From NCBI GenBank assembly GCA_021792615.1, contig JAJYUJ010000004.1:24232-88231 (forward strand): DNA of 64,000 nucleotides, given 5' to 3'. The notes under the pieces are model-generated. The model saw only the letters and a list, made by a program, of their open reading frames with translations. It ran no database searches and had not been told where the DNA came from. Shown here piece after piece: positions 1 to 9,082 of this stretch. The DNA comes from a bacterium. Lineage in GTDB: Bacteria > JAMCPX01. Numbering within the stretch: position 1 is the first letter of the stretch; every line of letters begins with the position of its first letter. Made by a program: the position numbers and the translations under genes.

Positions 1-637
1 CGGAGGCCACCTCTTCTGCAAGTGGTGTCGTCCATTCAAAGCCTGTATAAACGAATATGGCTGTTGCAACAGCAGTACCGAACCCCCCGATTCCTGACGG
101 CGCAAAGGGTACGGATGCAACGCTGAAGCGTGATGAGAATATCGCATAAACAGACAATCCTATGATGCCCGCAAACATCACGTACGTAAGTATGTCCTGT
201 AGTGCGCCTGCTATCTCGACACCGAGGATGTTCATAACGATGGCGACGATGAGGAATATGAGTACCCAGAGCCGTGCCGACAGGGCGGGGGACAGGGCGT
301 GGAGTACGGCGGAGAATATATACGTTTCGGCCGAAGCTATAATTATGGAAAAGAACACATAGAAGATCGTTATCGTGAGTGAAGGGGTATCGCCGAAGGC
401 CTTTTTCGTATAGACCCGCACACCGGCTGCAGTTGGATACATGCCTGCAAGTTCCGCAAAAGAAAGGGCGACCAGGCCCGTAACAAGACCGGCACCTATA
501 ATCACAAATACGATTGCCCATCCACCGACCTGAGAGGCGGCCTTTATCAGTGCGGGAAAATCGCTCGATGCAAGTGCGATGCCCGCACTCGCCGATACGA
601 GCGTTCTCATGTGAAGAGCTTTTTTCAGCTGCGGCAT
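1..637 (-). CDS. APC-family amino-acid permease (partial, C-terminus outside window)
   Basis: The reverse frame is open from an ATG at 637 to the window edge (212 residues, no stop). It reads as a hydrophobic transporter: an N-terminal stretch MPQLKKALHMRTLVSASAGI is followed by at least five membrane segments, with the APC-type patterns ALSFAELAGMYPTAAGV (end of TM2 region) and FVYTGFEWTTPLAEEVA. In the APC superfamily these regions line the substrate site, so this is probably an inner-membrane amino-acid/proton symporter; the substrate is not predictable. The start lies 2 bases after the stop of the SCP2-like gene, so it is the third gene of a minus-strand operon with a saccharopine-dehydrogenase-like protein. 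Another APC subfamily is possible. Confidence 0.75.
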   Translation of the reverse strand, partial: MPQLKKALHMRTLVSASAGIALASSDFPALIKAASQVGGWAIVFVIIGAGLVTGLVALSFAELAGMYPTAAGVRVYTKKAFGDTPSLTITIFYVFFSIIIASAETYIFSAVLHALSPALSARLWVLIFLIVAIVMNILGVEIAGALQDILTYVMFAGIIGLSVYAIFSSRFSVASVPFAPSGIGGFGTAVATAIFVYTGFEWTTPLAEEVAS

Positions 638-639
638 GG

Positions 640-993
640 CTATTTCCAGACAATATCGACTATGGAGTCAAGGACCATCTGGTCCTTTTGTGAGGCGAAT
701 ACCTTTAAGGTGCCGTCAAGATACAGCCTCGAGGGGTTCGCCTTGCCGGTAAAGATATCATTGATGACGTCCGCGTTTGCGGATAAGGTTATGTCCGCAT
801 TCGGAGTGTCCTCGAGTTTCACGTCAACCACCGACCCTTTCTCTATCTTCAGGGTAGCAACAGTTTCAGGGTCTTTTGTCTTGACGACCATGAGCTTTGA
901 CCAACCCTTCAGGATCTTCTTCAAGGTCATGTTTTCATTGACTTTTTTTACAAATGTATTGAGCGTGTTTATCAGTGTTTCCAATGCGACCAT
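640..993 (-). CDS. SCP2-like sterol/lipid-carrier domain protein
   Basis: This 117-aa protein matches a free-standing SCP2 fold in length and pattern: an amphipathic N-terminus, then alternating strands with DVKLEDTPNADITLSANADVINDIFTGKANPSRLYLDGTLKV summarised by the ITLSA, GKANPSRLYLDGTL signature typical of bacterial SCP2 domains (roughly residues 40-110). Such domains bind hydrophobic ligands such as fatty acyl chains. No signal peptide is seen, so it is cytoplasmic. The ATG at 993 follows a strong AAGGAGG site. It lies 9 bases after the saccharopine-dehydrogenase-like gene and 2 bases before the permease, so all three are probably one transcript. The ligand is unknown. Confidence 0.7.
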   Translation of the reverse strand: MVALETLINTLNTFVKKVNENMTLKKILKGWSKLMVVKTKDPETVATLKIEKGSVVDVKLEDTPNADITLSANADVINDIFTGKANPSRLYLDGTLKVFASQKDQMVLDSIVDIVWK

Positions 994-1002
994 GATACCT
1001 CC

Positions 1003-2109
1003 TTACATCTCTTCAATTTCGATATCCCGTTTTTTCAGTTCTTCTATAAAGTGTTCCGGCTGTATGCATGCTTCTGCAGGGATTACGCCGGCCTGCTTGA
1101 TCATGCCCTTCGCCATCATCTGTGCCCCGATGGATGCCGGTATGCCGGTCAGCCTGCTCATACTATCGATGGCGCCCCATGAGTATGTTTTTGGTTTACC
1201 GCCTTTGGTCCCGTGAACGTTAACGCGCAGCCCCGATACCGGCAGGGGCTTGTCCTTGGAGCCGAATATGTTCGAAAGCACAACGAGGTCTCCGCTCAGA
1301 AATTCGCTGACTGCATGGAGCTTCTTTTCCGTTGATACTGCATCGGTATCAACGAGGAACTTGCCGAGCTTGTTTATGTCCTTAGGGAGCAGGGTACCTT
1401 TTAAGGTAACATTGCATACGCCCTTGATATACCGTGGTATGGTAACGGGCTCGGGATGTCCCACGTAATAGGCATTTTGTATGCCTATTGGATCCGGGAA
1501 CTTTACGTCTTCATTGCCCGACAAAGCATTCACGTCGATCCACTGGTGGTCTTCATAGCTCGGTGCCGTGCCCTGGATTACATGGAACACGTGCTTTGTG
1601 ACGGCAAGCCCTTCGGAATCGGCAATAGAACCTACCCAGTAAATATTGATTGATTCAACCGTATCGAGTTTATCGGCTCCGTATCGCGCGAGCACGTTTG
1701 TTATGCCGGGCGTCCAGCCCATACCTATCAAGGCTGTGACGTTGTTTGAACGCGCCATATCGCTGTACGAGAGCGCACGTTCGGTCGCATCGTGGTCATC
1801 GCATATATCAACATAACCGGTTCCGGCTTCAATCGCCAGGGGCAGTATGACCTTTTCGTATTTGTAAAAAGGTCCGACACAGTTGACAACGACAGTTGCG
1901 CCTTTCAGTATCCTCAGGACATCGTCGCGTTTATTCACATCGCACGGTTCGATCGCAATATTGGGAAGGCCTATCGATTTTGCCTTTTTCTCTGCCACAT
2001 CTTTTCTGAGATCAACGATGATAACCTTGCTCTCAGGTGAGGACCGGGCAAGGTCGACAACAACCTCGCTCCCCATATCTCCAGCGCCACCGAGTACGAC
2101 AAATTTCAT
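1003..2109 (-). CDS. Saccharopine dehydrogenase-family NAD(P)-dependent oxidoreductase
   Basis: This 368-aa protein begins with a Rossmann fold, VVLGGAGDMGSEVV (residues 4-17), followed by the acidic end of strand 2 (VIIVDLRKD) and the VVVNCVGPFYKY motif at about residues 75-86 that is characteristic of the saccharopine dehydrogenase NADP-binding family. It also has GTGYVDICDD and the GWTPGITNVLARYGAD loop of this family. The family includes saccharopine, carboxynorspermidine and lysine-ketoglutarate reductases, so an amino-acid or polyamine substrate is likely but not assignable. ATG at 2109 is preceded by AAAAGGAGG. It heads an operon with the SCP2-like protein and permease. A trans-acting enoyl-reductase-like role with lipids is an alternative, given the SCP2 neighbour. 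Confidence 0.75.
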   Translation of the reverse strand: MKFVVLGGAGDMGSEVVVDLARSSPESKVIIVDLRKDVAEKKAKSIGLPNIAIEPCDVNKRDDVLRILKGATVVVNCVGPFYKYEKVILPLAIEAGTGYVDICDDHDATERALSYSDMARSNNVTALIGMGWTPGITNVLARYGADKLDTVESINIYWVGSIADSEGLAVTKHVFHVIQGTAPSYEDHQWIDVNALSGNEDVKFPDPIGIQNAYYVGHPEPVTIPRYIKGVCNVTLKGTLLPKDINKLGKFLVDTDAVSTEKKLHAVSEFLSGDLVVLSNIFGSKDKPLPVSGLRVNVHGTKGGKPKTYSWGAIDSMSRLTGIPASIGAQMMAKGMIKQAGVIPAEACIQPEHFIEELKKRDIEIEEM

Positions 2110-2407
2110 ACAGCCTCCTTTTGTGAGTGAGCCATATTCATGGTTTGCAGTGTATCATATTCCTTACCATCTCTGTGGCAGGGAAGGCAATATAATTTTA
2201 AGGCTCTTTCTCATAGAGTGCGGGAGCGGCTTGGATAAATCTCCCTCCTCCGCCAAAAAAGAGAAGTGATGTCATACCGTATGGCACCGTTTGTTACCAG
2301 AGGGTATCTCCGGCATATCATAGAAAACTCTTTGCACCGTATCATATTGATGCTATGAACCATATTCAGGATAAGAATCAGACCCGATTTCCCTATAAGG
2401 AGGATTT
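2110..2407. other. Divergent intergenic region
   Basis: This 298-base spacer separates the minus-strand saccharopine-dehydrogenase operon from the plus-strand lipoprotein hydrolase. I see no gene, hairpin or RNA feature in it. It should hold promoters for both directions; only one for the hydrolase could be picked out (listed separately). Confidence 0.5.
2332..2359 (+). promoter_or_regulatory. Putative sigma-70-type promoter for the hydrolase gene
   Basis: TTGCAC (2332-2337) and TATGAA (2354-2359) are separated by 16 bases, about 50 bases upstream of the start codon at 2408. This is a sequence match only. Confidence 0.35.
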
Positions 2408-4075
2408 ATGAAAATAAGGTTTATAATCACGGCGGGTTTAATCGCTTCTCTGATGACCGCTTGTTCCAGCAGCAGTACAACGCAATCTTCACCGGTTCAG
2501 CTAAAACATTACGAGACACCGACAACATTTACCGTTCCTCCAAATCCTGTTTTGAGTACTCAAACTCCGGCATCGTTGGATTATGCAGTATTTACCCGGT
2601 ATTATTACAAACCGGAACCTGCACAACTCAAGGCAATCCTCGTGCTCATGCCCGGGCTTTTGGGAGGCGCCGGTGATTTTGATACCATGGCGAAGACTAT
2701 AGTCCAGATGGGAAAGGGCGATATCGAGGTGTGGACTGTCGACCGCCGCTCCGTACTCCTGAATGATTTTACCGGCATACAGGCTGCATGGAACAACCAT
2801 GACCCCTCTCTTGCCTTAGGCTATTATTTCAGCGGGGTATCGATTGACGGTAAAACCTTTGCAGGCGTGCCGCCCACAACATCGGTATCCTACATGTCTG
2901 AATGGGGGCTTGATATGACCTTGCGGGACCTCAATACCATCATATCGCTTATTCCCCGGCAATACCGCAAGACAAATGTGTTCCTCGGAGGCCATTCTCT
3001 TGGTGCATGGATTGCACAGGATTATGCAGGCTATGAGTTCAGCGATCCGGTAAATTCTCCGGAACCTGGGTATGATAACATCGCAGGTGTTATCCTGCTT
3101 GACGGCGGAGGCTCCGGTCTGATGCAGACCGTGACAGCGTCGCAGTACCTCTCAGGTACCGGCATGTCCGAGAACATATCCGGAATGAATTTTACCATGC
3201 CGAGCCTGGGTCAGATCCGGCAGAATCCGGCTAATGTCATGGTCGTGAGCCTGATTGGCTCTGCTATGGGCTCGCTGGGTGCTGCTGTAGAATCCATGTT
3301 GTTGAACATGTTCACCTTTGTTCAGATCGAGGGCATGTATGCATTGCTTCAACCCAACCAGTTGTCGCCCATGCTGCGGATTCCCCAGTTCAGCCTGATT
3401 GCCACAGCCCTGCTGGGCAATACCCAGTTCAAGGCAACGAACCAGGCAATGCTCGGATTTGCAATGGACCGCAATTTTAACCCGATCAGCATCATGTCTG
3501 CAACCCTGGGCAGCCCGAACGGTCCTTTAACATCAATGCCGAGCATGTTCTTCCCCGGCATTACTATTTCAGAGCCTACGGACAAAGGAACCATGACTTA
3601 CACATGGAACAGCCAGAACCATATAACAAGCATCACAGACCTCGCGGCCGTGCTTTCAAATACCTCTACGACCATGTCCGAGCGGTATTTCCCGACCCGG
3701 TTGCTGCTGGACACCATGGTCATGGGGAGCGATTACGGGCCCACGCAAACAACCGATTGGAGATATCAGCAGGGCATGCATGTACTCTACACGCCAAAGA
3801 TGGATGCACCGGTCATTGCATTCGGCGGAGGCGCCGGTGTCGAGCAGACTTCAACCGATTTTTATCAGTACAGAGATCTGCTCCCGCCTGCACGCAATTG
3901 CAGCGGGCAGCCGCGGACAGCGTGCGGTTTCGACATTCATATCATGCCGGATTATACACATCTCGATGTTTTACTCTCCGATCCGGCATTAACCGGCAAT
4001 AATGTCGATGCGATGATTTATAACTGGATCATGAGCCATACAACCGGGACGATCCCTGCGTCCGCTTTGCCATAA
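2408..4075 (+). CDS. Secreted lipoprotein alpha/beta hydrolase (lipase/esterase-like)
   Basis: This 555-aa protein has a lipoprotein signal peptide with lipobox LMTAC (Cys19) and Ser at +2, predicting export and anchoring at the outer membrane. The alpha/beta-hydrolase core starts near residue 75 (ILVLMPGLLGGAGDFDTM, oxyanion-type loop). The nucleophile elbow is GGHSLGAW with Ser197, strand VILLDGGGSG follows, and a late DYTHLDVLLSDP segment probably carries the catalytic His. A long insertion between elbow and His (about residues 240-440) may be a lid. The substrate is probably an ester or lipid, unconfirmed. The start follows AAGGAGG. It is a single gene, convergent with the epimerase at 4099. 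Confidence 0.75.
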   Translation: MKIRFIITAGLIASLMTACSSSSTTQSSPVQLKHYETPTTFTVPPNPVLSTQTPASLDYAVFTRYYYKPEPAQLKAILVLMPGLLGGAGDFDTMAKTIVQMGKGDIEVWTVDRRSVLLNDFTGIQAAWNNHDPSLALGYYFSGVSIDGKTFAGVPPTTSVSYMSEWGLDMTLRDLNTIISLIPRQYRKTNVFLGGHSLGAWIAQDYAGYEFSDPVNSPEPGYDNIAGVILLDGGGSGLMQTVTASQYLSGTGMSENISGMNFTMPSLGQIRQNPANVMVVSLIGSAMGSLGAAVESMLLNMFTFVQIEGMYALLQPNQLSPMLRIPQFSLIATALLGNTQFKATNQAMLGFAMDRNFNPISIMSATLGSPNGPLTSMPSMFFPGITISEPTDKGTMTYTWNSQNHITSITDLAAVLSNTSTTMSERYFPTRLLLDTMVMGSDYGPTQTTDWRYQQGMHVLYTPKMDAPVIAFGGGAGVEQTSTDFYQYRDLLPPARNCSGQPRTACGFDIHIMPDYTHLDVLLSDPALTGNNVDAMIYNWIMSHTTGTIPASALP

Positions 4076-4098
4076 ACGGGGGGAATGCAGTTTTCGGA

Positions 4099-5055
4099 TC
4101 AAGGGCGAGCAGGGGCTGGGCCGTATATCTGTGCCAGCCCCTGCTGGAGGGTGATACTTGTTTTTAGCCCGAGGAGATCCCGTGCCTTTGCAGTATCATA
4201 GGTGTGATGCCTTTCGAAAAATTTTACCTTGTTCATAAACGGTCTTTTACCCTGTATACTGAATGGTATATCGGCAACCCCTGCCATGAGCTTGAGCGGC
4301 CATAGCGGTATACGGATTATTCTGCCTTTGTGTGTAAATGTCATTATAAGCCGGTAAAGGTTTATCATCTCTATGGTTTCTCCGGATGAAACATTGAATA
4401 TATTATTGTAAGCGTGGTCATTGTTTATTATGGAGATCAAAAAATCCGTTAGATCGTCGATATGGATCAATTGCCATTGAACAAGCCCTTTGCCTGCAAG
4501 CGGCAATATGCCGAGTCGAGAGAGTTTCATTATCCCGGACAAAACATGCGGTTCATCCCGGCCGTATACCGCTGATGGCCGTATAATAGATATATCCAGT
4601 CCGCCCTTCATAGAGTTTCTTGCCACTTTTTCCGATTCTATCTTTGAAATACCATAATCATTGTAAGCGGCATACGGGAGTGCCTCGGTCAACGGATATG
4701 GCCCGTCATTGCCGCTTATGACAGCTATGGAGCTCAGGTAGATCATTTTATGAATATGCATGTCCCGTGCAACCCCGCATACCGCTTCTGTCCCGCGTAC
4801 ATTGACCAGCATCATCTCCTTTTTGCCACCGTTCACGACAGCAGCACAATGGTAGATCAGGTCGCAAGATTCGAAGGTTTCTTTGAGTACGTTTTTATTG
4901 AGGATATCGCCGTAAACTTTTTTTATGCCCTCCGGAAGGAAGGCTGCCTTCCCGGGGGAATGTATAAGTCCGGAAACATCGTGTCCCTGCTTTGAAAGCT
5001 TTTGTGCGAGTGATCTGCCGATAAACCCTGTAATGCCGGTAATGGCTATCTTCAT
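4099..5055 (-). CDS. NAD(P)-dependent epimerase/dehydratase (extended SDR)
   Basis: This 318-aa extended SDR protein has the dinucleotide motif GITGFIGRSLA (GxxGxxG, residues 7-13), the YHCAAVVNG segment, and the catalytic YxxxK in YNDYGISK. The later IRPSAVYGRDEP segment is typical of substrate-binding regions in NAD-dependent epimerases, ketoreductases and 3-beta-HSD-like enzymes. It acts in the cytoplasm on a nucleotide sugar, or possibly on a steroid- or flavonoid-like ketone; the exact substrate is not predictable. It lies 36 bases downstream of the unknown 489-aa gene and is probably the last gene of the gpsA operon, convergent with the hydrolase gene. Confidence 0.75.
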   Translation of the reverse strand: MKIAITGITGFIGRSLAQKLSKQGHDVSGLIHSPGKAAFLPEGIKKVYGDILNKNVLKETFESCDLIYHCAAVVNGGKKEMMLVNVRGTEAVCGVARDMHIHKMIYLSSIAVISGNDGPYPLTEALPYAAYNDYGISKIESEKVARNSMKGGLDISIIRPSAVYGRDEPHVLSGIMKLSRLGILPLAGKGLVQWQLIHIDDLTDFLISIINNDHAYNNIFNVSSGETIEMINLYRLIMTFTHKGRIIRIPLWPLKLMAGVADIPFSIQGKRPFMNKVKFFERHHTYDTAKARDLLGLKTSITLQQGLAQIYGPAPARP

Positions 5056-5091
5056 TCGATGGTTAGGTCCTTATAAGTGGTTCTTGCGGAC

Positions 5092-6561
5092 TCACTTTGT
5101 TGTTACAAACTGGTCAAGGACCAATTCAAGATGTTTGGTGTCAATGGGTATGTCCTTTAATTCGGACCTGTTGACGATATGGCCGAAGGTGGTTTCAAGA
5201 AAGATCTTGAAATTATGAATCGTCTTTCTCAGTTCAATGTATTTGAATTTGTTGAGCAGGTCCTCTTCTTTATAGACGCCTATCCTGTCGAAAAATTTCT
5301 CGAACTCCTCATGATCGCTGTATCGCACAAGGGAAAAACTTATGTCCTGAAAATAATAGATGTATTCCTTTATCATGGTAAACAGCGTCTGTATGGTATA
5401 GTTGTGATTTACGCCGTTGTCCGTGGTGTTCTGCTCAAAGAACTCGAGCACATTCTTGAACAGCCAGATGTCCTCGCGCAGCCGCAAAGACTGCTCTATC
5501 TTCGATACGAAATCCGGGAATATGTCCGTACCTTTTATGGACAGGTCAAACTTATGGGCGACCAGGATGATCGATTGCTGGATAAAATTGGCAAGGATGC
5601 CTTTTGCGGAGTCGATTGCCGCACGCAGTTTCAGCAGGTTTCCTATCTCTATGGCATCTTTCAATATCTGTCCGAAGACCTTTCTGATCTCGATACTGAG
5701 CTGGAAAGACAGGGAATCTATTGTTGCAATGATGCTCTCGTCGTACTTGCGGTTCCCTTTATGCTTCAAGAACTCATCGTCAAGGAATTTTGTAATCATT
5801 TTAGCTTCGGCGTTGATCAGGGTAAATAAAAGGATCGAAGCCCTCAACTCTTCGATATCCTCCGACTCGTTGTTGATGTGTCTGAGATACCGGATAAGCC
5901 TGAACAGCGACAGAAACACAATAGATATTTTCAATCTCAGATTTTCATTGGTTATACCGTTCACGATGGTCTTTATATTGCGGTCGCGGATCTTATCGTA
6001 TCTTTCGAGGAACGGTTCCAGTTTCAGCGGGTTGAAATACTTGTTCAGGGATATCTCCCTGCTCGTAAGCTGTCCAAGGTTACTGTACATAGTGTAGGAG
6101 ACCTTTTTCGTGTTCGCAACGGTTTCGTACAAAGCACCAAGGTTCAGGAATGTTATGTAAAGCAGGTAAAGGCTGTCGCGCGGAGAAGATTGGTTCAGGT
6201 ACCATTCGATAATCCTGTCACGGGCGTAATCGGCCAAAAGGCGGTTTTCTACATAAGCCTGAAAATAGAATGCATTGGCCGAGTGGTCTACCAGTAAAAG
6301 CCTTATGATGGAAACTATGCGCTTTGCAGAGCCGGACAATATTTTAATCTCATGGTAAAAGTTTTTTGAGATGATCTGCTCTTTATTGGAGACGGCAAGG
6401 TTGTCGATGTTAAAAAAACGTTCGGTTGCCTTTAAAAGCATCTCAAGCTCATCGAGCAGCCGGTCTTTACCTTCTATGGAAAGGGTTTCAAGCCATTTAT
6501 CTCTTTCTATCGATATGGCTTTTTTTATCGTGAAGTCTGCTTTAGTATCCATAGTGCTCAT
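5092..6561 (-). CDS. Hypothetical helical protein, 489 aa
   Basis: I do not recognise this protein. It is a long, almost entirely alpha-helical, charged protein rich in Leu, Ile, Lys, Glu and Asn, with no signal peptide, no clear membrane segment and no recognisable nucleotide-binding motif. Aromatic-rich helices occur around residues 100-165 (YFQAYVENRLLADYARDR, SLYLLYITFLNLGALYETV). It overlaps the start of gpsA's 3' end by 20 bases (its start at 6561 lies inside gpsA), so the two are probably translationally coupled. A second ATG at 6552 is also possible. A cytoplasmic structural or scaffolding role is only a guess. Confidence 0.7.
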   Translation of the reverse strand: MSTMDTKADFTIKKAISIERDKWLETLSIEGKDRLLDELEMLLKATERFFNIDNLAVSNKEQIISKNFYHEIKILSGSAKRIVSIIRLLLVDHSANAFYFQAYVENRLLADYARDRIIEWYLNQSSPRDSLYLLYITFLNLGALYETVANTKKVSYTMYSNLGQLTSREISLNKYFNPLKLEPFLERYDKIRDRNIKTIVNGITNENLRLKISIVFLSLFRLIRYLRHINNESEDIEELRASILLFTLINAEAKMITKFLDDEFLKHKGNRKYDESIIATIDSLSFQLSIEIRKVFGQILKDAIEIGNLLKLRAAIDSAKGILANFIQQSIILVAHKFDLSIKGTDIFPDFVSKIEQSLRLREDIWLFKNVLEFFEQNTTDNGVNHNYTIQTLFTMIKEYIYYFQDISFSLVRYSDHEEFEKFFDRIGVYKEEDLLNKFKYIELRKTIHNFKIFLETTFGHIVNRSELKDIPIDTKHLELVLDQFVTTK

Positions 6562-7549
6562 CTTTCAATGTCCTGCCCAACAACGACTTGATGGACTCTT
6601 GTGCGTTTTTACCCCGATGCAGTATTTCATATATCTCTGCAGATACCGGCATATCAATATTCAATTTTTCGGCGATCTTTTTAACGGACACCGATGTTTG
6701 TACTCCTTCTGCTACCATGGTCATGCTCCCCAGGATGTCCTTAATGTGTTCACCCTTCCCGACCCGGAATCCGACAGTCCTGTTCCTGCTCTGTTCATCC
6801 GTTGCCGTGAGAACGAGGTCTCCGAGTCCGGACAGTCCTGAAAATGTTTCTCTCTTTGACCCCATTTTCATACCGAGCCGTATGATTTCGGCAAGCCCCC
6901 TCGTTATAAGGGCTGCCCTGGCGCTCTTGCCGATATTGGCTCCATCACATATGCCTGCTGCAATCGCTATGACATTCTTAAGACTTCCTCCAAGTTCAAC
7001 CCCGGTCACATCATCGGCCGCATAGAGCCGTAAGGTCTTTGTACTCAATGTGTGCTGCAGTTCCCTCGCTGTCTCGATGTTGTCAGAGGCTATTGTTACT
7101 GCTGTCGGCATACCCGCTATGACCTCTTTTGCAAAACTCGGTCCGGAAAGGGCTGCACAGGTGATGTGGCTGCCCAGCGCGTCATGTATGATTTCCGTGG
7201 GACGCATGAGCGTCGAGGTCTCGATGCCCTTTGCGGCGCTCACGAGAATAGCGTCTTTTTCCAGGGTGGGGCCGGCCAGCTTCAGCACGCCCCTCATGTA
7301 TTGCGAAGGAACTACCAGAAGGACAAGCCTTTGTTTCCGTATTACCTCCTGAATGTCGGTGGAAGCCCGGATTTTTCCGGAGAGTACAATCCCGGGCATA
7401 AAATGCGTATTTATATGCCGGGTGTTTATGGCATCGCAGAGCTCTGTTTCTCTGGTCCAGAGAGATACGGCATACTCCTCTCCTGCCAGCGCCTGCGACA
7501 GGGCTGTTCCCCAGCTTCCGGCGCCGATGACAGCGATCTTCTTTTCCAC
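6542..7549 (-). CDS. gpsA: Glycerol-3-phosphate dehydrogenase [NAD(P)+]
   Basis: It makes sn-glycerol 3-phosphate from dihydroxyacetone phosphate for phospholipid synthesis in the cytoplasm. The protein has the Rossmann motif IAVIGAGSWGTAL near the N-terminus, SAAKGIE, the ALSGPSFAKEV signature and the GVELGGSLKNVIAIAAGI catalytic-lysine region, then NRTVGFRVGKG, all standard for GpsA; 335 aa is the usual length. I choose the GTG at 7549 because GGAGGAG lies 6 bases upstream of it; an in-frame TTG at 7564 would place that Shine-Dalgarno site inside the coding region. The 3' end overlaps the downstream unknown gene by 20 bases. Confidence 0.95.
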   Translation of the reverse strand: MEKKIAVIGAGSWGTALSQALAGEEYAVSLWTRETELCDAINTRHINTHFMPGIVLSGKIRASTDIQEVIRKQRLVLLVVPSQYMRGVLKLAGPTLEKDAILVSAAKGIETSTLMRPTEIIHDALGSHITCAALSGPSFAKEVIAGMPTAVTIASDNIETARELQHTLSTKTLRLYAADDVTGVELGGSLKNVIAIAAGICDGANIGKSARAALITRGLAEIIRLGMKMGSKRETFSGLSGLGDLVLTATDEQSRNRTVGFRVGKGEHIKDILGSMTMVAEGVQTSVSVKKIAEKLNIDMPVSAEIYEILHRGKNAQESIKSLLGRTLKDEHYGY

Positions 7550-7814
7550 GTCAAACTCCTCCAAGATACGGAAACGAAAAAACTGCTTTTATTATCTATG
7601 ACTAAATAAAATTTGCAAGCAATAAATTAACACGAAAAATGCAATTAGGAAGTTTACTTATTCGCTCAATCCCGCGATCCTCAACGGATTTTCAAAGCAT
7701 ACCTTTATTTGACGCGGGATTATCGCTCATCACCTAAACGTTCTTATTTTTCAAACGCATTTTTCGGGTTAAACATAAAGCATGAAGGAAAAACTCTTTC
7801 TTCAATAAAAAAGA
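7550..7814. other. Intergenic region upstream of gpsA, with inverted and dispersed repeats
   Basis: About 265 bases between hisS and gpsA (both minus strand). It holds a perfect 9-bp inverted repeat (AATCCCGCG at 7668-7676 and its complement at 7713-7721) spaced by 36 bases, and one copy of a 20-bp dispersed repeat at 7753-7772. It should contain the gpsA promoter. I found no small gene or convincing terminator. Confidence 0.5.
7753..7772 (+). repeat. 20-bp dispersed intergenic repeat, copy 1
   Basis: AAACGCATTTTTCGGGTTAA occurs here and, exactly, at 18634-18653. A 15-of-16-base match to its 3' part in reverse orientation is at 29609-29624. All copies are intergenic. Function unknown. Confidence 0.6.
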
Positions 7815-9068
7815 TCAGGCTTTTATGTTTTGAACGGCATTGACTATATCGGCATCTTTTATTTTTTCCTGATGCCCGTCGGACAGGCGCTTTAGCGTTA
7901 CATATCCTTCTTTCAATTCATCATTCCCTATGATGGCAACCGAAAAAGACTGCAGTTTATCCGCACGCCGCATCATGCTCTTGAGGGTTTTTTCCCCGAA
8001 TCCTGTTTCACAGGTTCTTCCTGCCTGTCTCAGGAGGAGTGCTACCGCAAGCGCCTTTTGCTTGCTCTCTTCTGTGAGGGGTATAATGAAAACATCGGGG
8101 CCTTGAGTTGAGGGCGTATCGATCAGTCCTGCAATACGTTCTATTCCCATGGCAAAGCCGATCGCAGGGGTGTGTGTTCCGCCGAACAGTTCAACGAGAT
8201 AGTCGTACCTCCCACCTGCAAGAACAGCATTCTGTGCTCCGGCATCTTCAGCGGTAAACTCGAATACTGTCCTTGAATAATAATCAAGCCCGCGAACAAG
8301 ACGCGGGTCTATGAGAAATGACAACCTGAGACCGTCAAGGCCGGTCTTTACGGTATTGAAATGTGACGAACAATCACCGCAGAGGTAGTCTGTTGTTTTC
8401 GGAGCATCCGCCGTAGCTGCAATGCAGCTTTGTTTTTTGCAATCCAAAACACGGAGGGGATTTGTATCGATCCTCCTTTTGCAATCATCACACAGGCTTT
8501 CTTTTATGGTACCGAGAAAGGATTTCAATACCTTTATGTACCCGGGCCTGCATTCCGGACATCCGATGGAGTTAATCCGTATGGTTATACCCTTTACCGG
8601 CAGCGCATTGATGATCGTGTCTGCGAGTTTTATAATCTCTACGTCTATAAAGGGATCGGCAATGCCGAGGCTTTCACACCCCGCCTGATAGAATTGCCTG
8701 AATCTTCCCTTCTGCGGCCGTTCGTGCCTGAACATCGGCCCCCGGTAAAACCACTTCTGTACGGGGTCCTGTTTGTCGATACTGTGCTCAAGGTATGCCC
8801 TTACTGCCGAAGCGGTCCCTTCCGGTCTCAACGAGAGTGATTCTCCCCCCGAATCTTCGAAGGTATACATTTCCTTTTCCACGATGTCCGTGCTGGTACC
8901 GATGCTTCTCACAAATAAATCCGTTTTTTCGAGCAAGGGTGTGCGGATCTCCCTGAAATTGTAAAGATTGAAATACCGAACCGCTGTGTCTTCAATGGAT
9001 TGTAGTTTGTAGCTTTCAGGGAAGAATATATCATTGAACCCACGGATTGATTGAAACCTGTTATCCAT
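7815..9068 (-). CDS. hisS: Histidine--tRNA ligase
   Basis: This class II aminoacyl-tRNA synthetase charges tRNA-His in the cytoplasm. The 417-aa length is typical. Motif 2 is seen in FYRGPMFRHERPQKGRFRQF, the HisRS-specific histidine A box in LVRGLDYYSRTVFEF, the GGRYDYLVELFGG segment, and motif 3 in PAIGFAMGIERI. The C-terminal part (from about residue 325, DVFIIPLTEE) is the anticodon-binding domain. The ATG at 9068 is preceded by GAGGGAG. It lies 14 bases downstream of cimA. Confidence 0.97.
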   Translation of the reverse strand: MDNRFQSIRGFNDIFFPESYKLQSIEDTAVRYFNLYNFREIRTPLLEKTDLFVRSIGTSTDIVEKEMYTFEDSGGESLSLRPEGTASAVRAYLEHSIDKQDPVQKWFYRGPMFRHERPQKGRFRQFYQAGCESLGIADPFIDVEIIKLADTIINALPVKGITIRINSIGCPECRPGYIKVLKSFLGTIKESLCDDCKRRIDTNPLRVLDCKKQSCIAATADAPKTTDYLCGDCSSHFNTVKTGLDGLRLSFLIDPRLVRGLDYYSRTVFEFTAEDAGAQNAVLAGGRYDYLVELFGGTHTPAIGFAMGIERIAGLIDTPSTQGPDVFIIPLTEESKQKALAVALLLRQAGRTCETGFGEKTLKSMMRRADKLQSFSVAIIGNDELKEGYVTLKRLSDGHQEKIKDADIVNAVQNIKA

Positions 9069-9082
9069 GCTGCTCCCTCAAA

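Noticed and set aside
36..653. A 205-aa minus-strand ORF rich in Arg and Cys
   Set aside because: It is a shadow of the permease and SCP2 genes; the permease frame, not this one, has membrane segments and family motifs.
7052..7609. Plus-strand 185-aa ORF opposite gpsA
   Set aside because: Antisense shadow of gpsA with no recognisable domains or ribosome site.
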